Of a DNA stretch of 35,455 nt, positions 30,808 through 35,455 are shown one piece after another. The translations under genes and the position numbers were made by a program. This DNA is from Glomus cerebriforme (lineage: Eukaryota; Glomeromycota; Glomeromycetes; Glomerales; Glomeraceae): NCBI GenBank assembly GCA_003550305.1, contig QKYT01000461.1:22486-57940 (forward strand). Direction: 5' to 3'. Position 1 is the first letter of the stretch. Each line of letters starts with the position of its first letter. The notes beneath the pieces were generated by a model. It saw nothing but the letters and a program-made list of their open reading frames with translations. It was not told where the DNA came from and did no database searches.

Positions 30808-31729
30808 TTAGTTTTCTTCAATACCTGCAGCATAATATCTAAACCATAAAAAAGGTTATTATTAATTTGAAATACTTAATAATTTTTTTCATTTTTTTTT
30901 TCTTACTTCAGGAAACCATGATCTCCAACATCTTTAATGAAGTAACAAACAAAAAATTTCAATTTCTGCTATAACTTCTGCTTTTAATGCCAAATATGAG
31001 GCTCTATTATTATCCTTTTCAATTACTGAATTAAGTAAACCAATACAAGTATATAACAATTAAGAATGAAAATGTAACCATCAAAATGAATAAGGTTGTA
31101 TTTTCAGTTGATGGTGTTTGGTCCCCAAGGTGATAATGAACCTTGATTTCATAAAAATTTGTATACAGGTTTAAAGTTAATAAATTTATAGCAATTATAA
31201 ATTAATGTTACTGGTTTTACCTGTTAAGAATAAATATATTGCAAGAAGAGAAGTGGGATACGAATAAAATAGATTGGTATTTTCACTAGGTACTTAAATA
31301 AAAGTCTCATTTAAAACAGTTCCATTTTCATCAACCTGATAAGTACTGTATTAGAAAGAGTCCAAGGATTATTTGGATCTTTTGGATTTGGTGCTTTTAA
31401 CGAATTTAAAAGATTTTGGAGATGTAAAAGGAAAAAAAAAGTATGTGCAAATCGTGCAATAATCATTGCTAGTACTACTAAAAATGAAAATATACGCTTA
31501 GCTACTCCAAAAATTATTGCAAAATAAACACCAAAATATTCAAATTCTCTAAAGAAAAGTAAAAATTTTAAATCTAATAATAAACATGAAATTAATGTGC
31601 CCAGTTTGGTGTATAATCATATTTAATCCAATAGATTATTGTGATAGTAGCAGAGAAATATGCATCTAAATCTGTTTTTTTTTCAAAAAAAATTTAGCTT
31701 AAAGTTTGAATATATTTGGGCTTTTTCCT
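30808..31729 (-). pseudogene. TRP-like ion-transport channel pseudogene
   Basis: Minus-strand pieces match the C-terminal channel half of a large family of fungal ion-transport proteins. TDLDAYFSATITIIYW and TPNW come first. Then a long open stretch includes LISCLLLDLKFLLFF, REFEYFGVYFAIIFGVAKRI, SFLVVLAMIIARFAHTFF and PNNPWTLSNT. After a frameshift and one in-frame TAA comes YPTSLLAIYLFLTG, the pore-loop region. An intron 31142-31220 (GTAAAA to CAAG) follows, then SLSPWGPN, another shift, TTLFILMVTFSFLIVIYL (last transmembrane segment), IGLLNSVIEKDNNRASYLAL, EVIAEIEIFCLLLH then TAA, and WFPE. A last exon, YYAAGIEEN, ends at 30808. The N-terminal half is absent. At least three frameshifts and two stops make it inactive. 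Confidence 0.75.
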
Positions 31730-33347
31730 ATCTGCTATATAAAAAATAATGATTTGAAATTTCTATTCTGAAAACTTTTTAATTATTATAATGTGAAAGC
31801 ATAGCTAAATTGGAATGATATTAAATAACTTTGGAGGAAATCTTCAAATAAATATTAAAGAAAGTTGAATAAATAACAATAAAAATAAAAATAACAAAAG
31901 TTTCTATGATTATAATTTTCTTTTATTACTAATTATACAGTAAATAAACTCCACAGAATTTAATATTATTAGTCCGAATCATAGCGAAGGACTTAACCAT
32001 GCCAAAACATTCGACACTTTGACTTTAACTGCTCTGGATCGTGATTCAACAAAAACAAATGAAGAATTTATAATTGAATATAAGCAATAGTCCAATATCT
32101 TCTTTTGGGTTTTAATACTTCACAAATGTTTTATTTAAAATATTAAATTCTAATTATAATAAAACTTTACTAATTAATATATAATCATTTAAAAATTTAT
32201 TAACATTAAATTTAATTATATTAATTATTATATTTAATACTAAAAAATAAACCTATTTAGAGCTCCCTGTTACGTTCAAAGTTAACTTGTTATTTAATTA
32301 CAATAATAAATTAATTATAATAAATACTATTAATTATTTATTAAGTGTATTTTTACTAAAAATGTGTTTTTTAAATACAATAAATTGTTTCGGTTAGATA
32401 TATTGATGAATCAACCTAGATTACCTTAAATTTGTATCACATGATACTGTACATGAAGGCTAGCAAAATTTTTTTTTAAAAATTAGTATATACAGTAATA
32501 TAAAAATTATTGCAGGATAGTGTTTTTTTCCTTTGCAGATTTTTTATTCCAAAAGCTCTTCAATTGAAATCATTTTAAAAATTTTAATAGTTTCAGTGTT
32601 TAATTTTTTTTAAGTGATTGGTAACCTTCCAACTCGGGTATATAGCAAACATGGCAGGTATAATCATATAATTTTTTAAAGCGTTAAAAATAAATACTTT
32701 ATAACCAAAAAAGTTTTGAAAATTTTTTGATATGTGATAGATGTGATAATTAGAAACGAAATATAGATTATGTGATGCAATGTGATAAATAATAAATAAT
32801 AAGAAAATTAATTATACAGTGACATTTAATTGCATTTTTACTTATAAACATATACAGTATATTTTGCATGTAATGAGTATTACCTTATAACTAAAAAGGG
32901 CAAAAACTTTTTATAATATTACACAAATATAATTATTATTAACCATTCATACATGTATGGAATAAATCTTAAATTTTAATAATTTTAAATTTACTTTTAA
33001 AACTAGTTTAAATATTTGCATGATGATTTTTTTTTCTTTATTATAATATTTCACAAAAATATCAATAATAATTATGCAATTATAGTTTATTTATAGCTTA
33101 ATAAAAAAATATCAGCATGGTAAAAAAACATGATCCTATTAGGATAATTTCTATTAATAAGGGATTATACAATATTTTTTGATATTTCTGCAATTTAAAT
33201 AGTTTAATGATCTATTAGGTTATTATTATCTGTTAATTGAAATTATATAGACATGTAAGAGAGGACATTACTCACATGTGCTCTTGATATTTTTTCGCAA
33301 GTAGAAGAAGGATAAATTCTGAATTACACCTAATCATTATAAATTTA
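31730..33347. other. A/T-rich intergenic, nothing recognised
   Basis: About 1.6 kb with no supported gene. It carries a diverged copy of the TTATTAGTCCG repeat end near 31968 and the 3-prime flank of the ART-like gene. Confidence 0.45.
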
Positions 33348-34618
33348 TTAAACTCTTGGATTCCTAAAGGTAATAACATGAGTTAGTTGACTGTGTAGAA
33401 ATGCTGTGCTTTCAGTAGTTCGAAAAGAACGAATATTATCATTATCTTTTGGAACCCAAGTGTCGTTTATCCTTTCTAGATTTGCCCCTTCGACCCAATG
33501 CACATTTGGTGATATTGGATCATCATTTAAATTATCATGGTTTACATTTGAATTCCTGGAAACTGGAACAATCTCTTCCCAAATTCTACCAATGGATAAA
33601 GAAATGTCATTCACATTTGCACGACATATTAGTTTCAAATGTTCCTGAATATTGTTCAGCTGATTTTCGTTTATATTAAATATCATCAATGCACAGTTTA
33701 CATTTGATACTCCTGCTAATTTAATTGCTCGAAGAATACAATATTTAAGGTTATCACCAATGTAAAAACTACCATGAAAACCAAAGGCATGACCAAAATG
33801 GTGTGAGTAAATAAGATCAATTTTTTCAAGGATGCTAGCTGCGTGAGTACTATGTGTTCCATGATACCATAGTGTTAAACTCTTTGGATGGATCATCTCA
33901 ATCTCATTCATTTTATTTCTAATAAAGCTATCAAATTCGTTTATCTCTTCTTTTTTAACAAATTTTGAGATAGTTCCTTCATAATGAAAATGCTTAATGT
34001 GGATCGGAAGACTGACTTTACTAGACTGAAAAGGACAAGGTGCAGGTGATCTTATGTACATATAAATCATATGTATATACCAAGATAACCATTCCCAAGG
34101 TGTATAATTATCAATAATCTCCAAAAAATCTCTGTAGATATCTATTAATGCATTCGATGCTTGTAGAGAAAAGTGATCATTATTAACAATCTCCATAAAG
34201 TCATTTGAACTCTCAAACTTCTCGCAGAAGAAGGATATAATAATGTCTTCCTCAGTACTGTCATCGTGAAACACTTTTTCGTCTTCCCACCATGATAAAA
34301 AATTGTTATATCCTATATCTGAAAAAATCTTTCGAATTTGTGTGGTGTTTTGATAAGAATCTAGATTTAAAGTTAACATATTTGTTAGTAAAACATATAT
34401 CTGTTCAAATTTATATACATAAGTATTATCTTACTGTGTTTGAAGAGATTATGAACTAGATAAAAACACACACTTTCAAAACGGTCATCAGTAAAAGGGT
34501 TATCATCATCTGTAAAGTCTACCGCTTTGTTATACAATTCTGATATATCATCTGTATCATCTGAAAAATGAATTTGACCAACATCTCCTATTCGTGTTCC
34601 TGGTATTAATTGATTCAT
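33348..34618 (-). CDS. Putative ADP-ribosyltransferase-like protein (398 aa, two exons)
   Basis: Exon 1 is 34618-34435, the intron 34361-34434 (GTAAGA donor, CTAAC branch site 24 nt before TCTAG) and exon 2 34360-33348; the join is in frame (CAC A|AT TCT), giving 1197 nt. The first 60 residues are acidic (FSDDTDDISEL, FTDDDNPFTDD) and seem disordered. The middle is helical with Trp-rich parts (FLSWWEDEK, TPWEWLSWYIHM). From about residue 223, LWYHGTHSTHAASILEKI, then FGHAFGFHGSFYIGDNLKYC and NCALMIFNI follow the order of the ART/PARP-like fold (HGT His228, a helix, then G-SFY Tyr261 before another helix). Later come IWEEIVPVS and HWVEGANLE, and a final strand THVITF. The third catalytic residue cannot be fixed. 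An earlier start by ATG 34379 lies in the intron. No signal peptide is visible. It may be an NAD-using transferase or a dead relative. Confidence 0.6.
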
Positions 34619-34650
34619 AAGCCGTTCTGGTTTACTTCAACCGTCGCTAC

Positions 34651-34759
34651 TGCAAAGTGATAGAATGAATTTTTTAGAGGAAAACCTGAAAAAGTTTGAG
34701 GGTATATATATACCTTTTTGAATACATCGTGACTAATTAGACTATTGATAGACTCTTGA
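34651..34759 (-). repeat. Shared 5-prime exon-intron cassette, copy B
   Basis: Homologous to 22970-23099. On the minus strand it starts after GGATCAAG, contains the exon-like AGTCTATCAATAGTC to ATGTATTCAAAAAG and an intron-like part from GTATAT to CTTTGCAG (34650-34713), where similarity stops. It ends 31 bp before the ATG of the ART-like gene. Splicing here would produce a leader with a tiny upstream ORF (MYSKSSDG, stop) before ATG 34618. Confidence 0.7.
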
Positions 34760-35455
34760 TCCAATCACAATAAAAAAATACAATAGTAACTAATATGTAA
34801 TTATTATTATTTTAATAAAAAATCATTATTAATCAACATGAGCATTATTTTTTTATTAAACATTTTTTTTTCTGAGAAATTACGTAACCTTTTTTTAATG
34901 ATTACAATTTTTTCCCCCATGACTTGGAATTATGTTGAAATCACACAAATTATTATTGGAGGAGAATTTTTTTTCCGATAAGCAGATCGAAAAAAATTCA
35001 TGGTGATCTGTAGAGGTTTAGAATGTGAAATGCGTGATACACCTGCGCCTGATCTATTCCATATTTTTTTTAGAATGAAATTCTATTTTAGGTCCAGGCG
35101 GCGAAATGAAATGGCGTACTGCGACAATCTGTGATTATTAAATTTTTTTTTTATAAATCGGATATCTGACATTTGATATGAACGAATATACTAAAAATAT
35201 ATTGTTTATAGTGAAGTCTTTCAAGGTGTTTAAACTGTAAACATAATTTATATATTAACAAATAAAAACTTTAAGCCACCTATCTGCTATTGTTGCCATG
35301 TGGGAACTAATTTGCCTGAATATAGATCAGAATTTTTTTTTATTTATGTCACAGCTTATTTCTGGAATATTTTTATGTACACGATTAGTTTAAGCTCATT
35401 GATCCCGGCGCAGCGCTCTAGTTGTGTACTAAAAAGGAAATTCAATTTTTTTTTT
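34760..35455. other. A/T-rich flank, nothing recognised
   Basis: Upstream region of the ART-like gene and end of the window. A slightly G+C-richer part near 35043-35120 and GATCCCGGCGCAGCGCTC at 35401 look like fragments of dispersed repeats. No ORF is supported. Confidence 0.45.

Noticed and set aside
33406..33679. Two plus-strand ORFs inside the ART-like gene
   Set aside because: They are antisense shadows of the minus-strand coding exon, whose motifs and splice sites support it.
34361..34379. ATG 34379 as the start of the ART-like protein (343 codons)
   Set aside because: The ATG lies between a good branch site and a TCTAG acceptor; joining exon 34618-34435 in frame adds a plausible N-terminus, so the ATG is probably intronic.

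Overview
The window looks like eukaryotic nuclear DNA from an arbuscular mycorrhizal fungus, most likely Rhizophagus or a close relative. This is inferred from recalled family features; no database search was possible. The evidence is very high A+T content, genes with many short GT-AG introns, and a set of families expanded in that group: BTB-BACK-TLDc proteins, kinases with the HxDxHSGN catalytic loop, Crinkler-type proteins, TRP-like ion channels, small secreted proteins and hAT transposons. There is no prokaryotic operon structure, CRISPR array, rRNA or recognisable tRNA.

Left part (1-12.2 kb): a decaying tandem array of BTB-BACK-TLDc genes. It holds one broken full-length copy (878-2213), a TLDc scrap (5134-5374), a second broken copy (8838-9800), a third whose BTB part is broken but whose BACK-TLDc part is an intact 325-codon frame (10277-11254), and a very degraded remnant (about 11630-12180). 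Mobile DNA has split the array: a 766-bp hAT-like non-autonomous element with an exact 8-bp target duplication (2795-3560), a possible pogo-like MITE (5757-6173) and a hAT transposase pseudogene (6399-8172). Among them lies an intact three-exon gene on the minus strand for a 96-residue secreted protein with ten cysteines (4292-4740).

Middle (12.8-21 kb): a four-exon minus-strand gene for a 162-residue protein with a chromodomain-like core (12796-13654), then two tandem tyrosine-kinase-like genes. The first (15420-17171) reconstructs as seven exons, 433 codons, with apparently intact catalytic motifs. The second (19163-20784) is a pseudogene that lost the catalytic Asp but kept the exon structure of its C-terminal tail. 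MITEs lie between the two kinase copies and immediately after the second.

Right part (21-35.4 kb): a broken Crinkler-type gene on the minus strand (22212-22955), a second small secreted protein start (24134), two copies of a tandem hairpin-forming repeat followed by purine-rich tracts (24.4-25.5 and 29.1-30.4 kb), a BTB scrap (26110-26252), a TRP-like channel pseudogene on the minus strand (30808-31729), and an intact two-exon minus-strand gene (33348-34618) for a 398-residue acidic protein whose C-terminal half resembles the ADP-ribosyltransferase/PARP-like fold. The Crinkler pseudogene and this ART-like gene share a block of about 110-130 bp just upstream of their coding starts, and the block limits coincide with splice-site-like sequences. 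This shared 5-prime cassette is the most unexpected structure in the window. The genes do not form a pathway; the region reads as an accessory, repeat-rich compartment with lineage-specific families duplicating and decaying.
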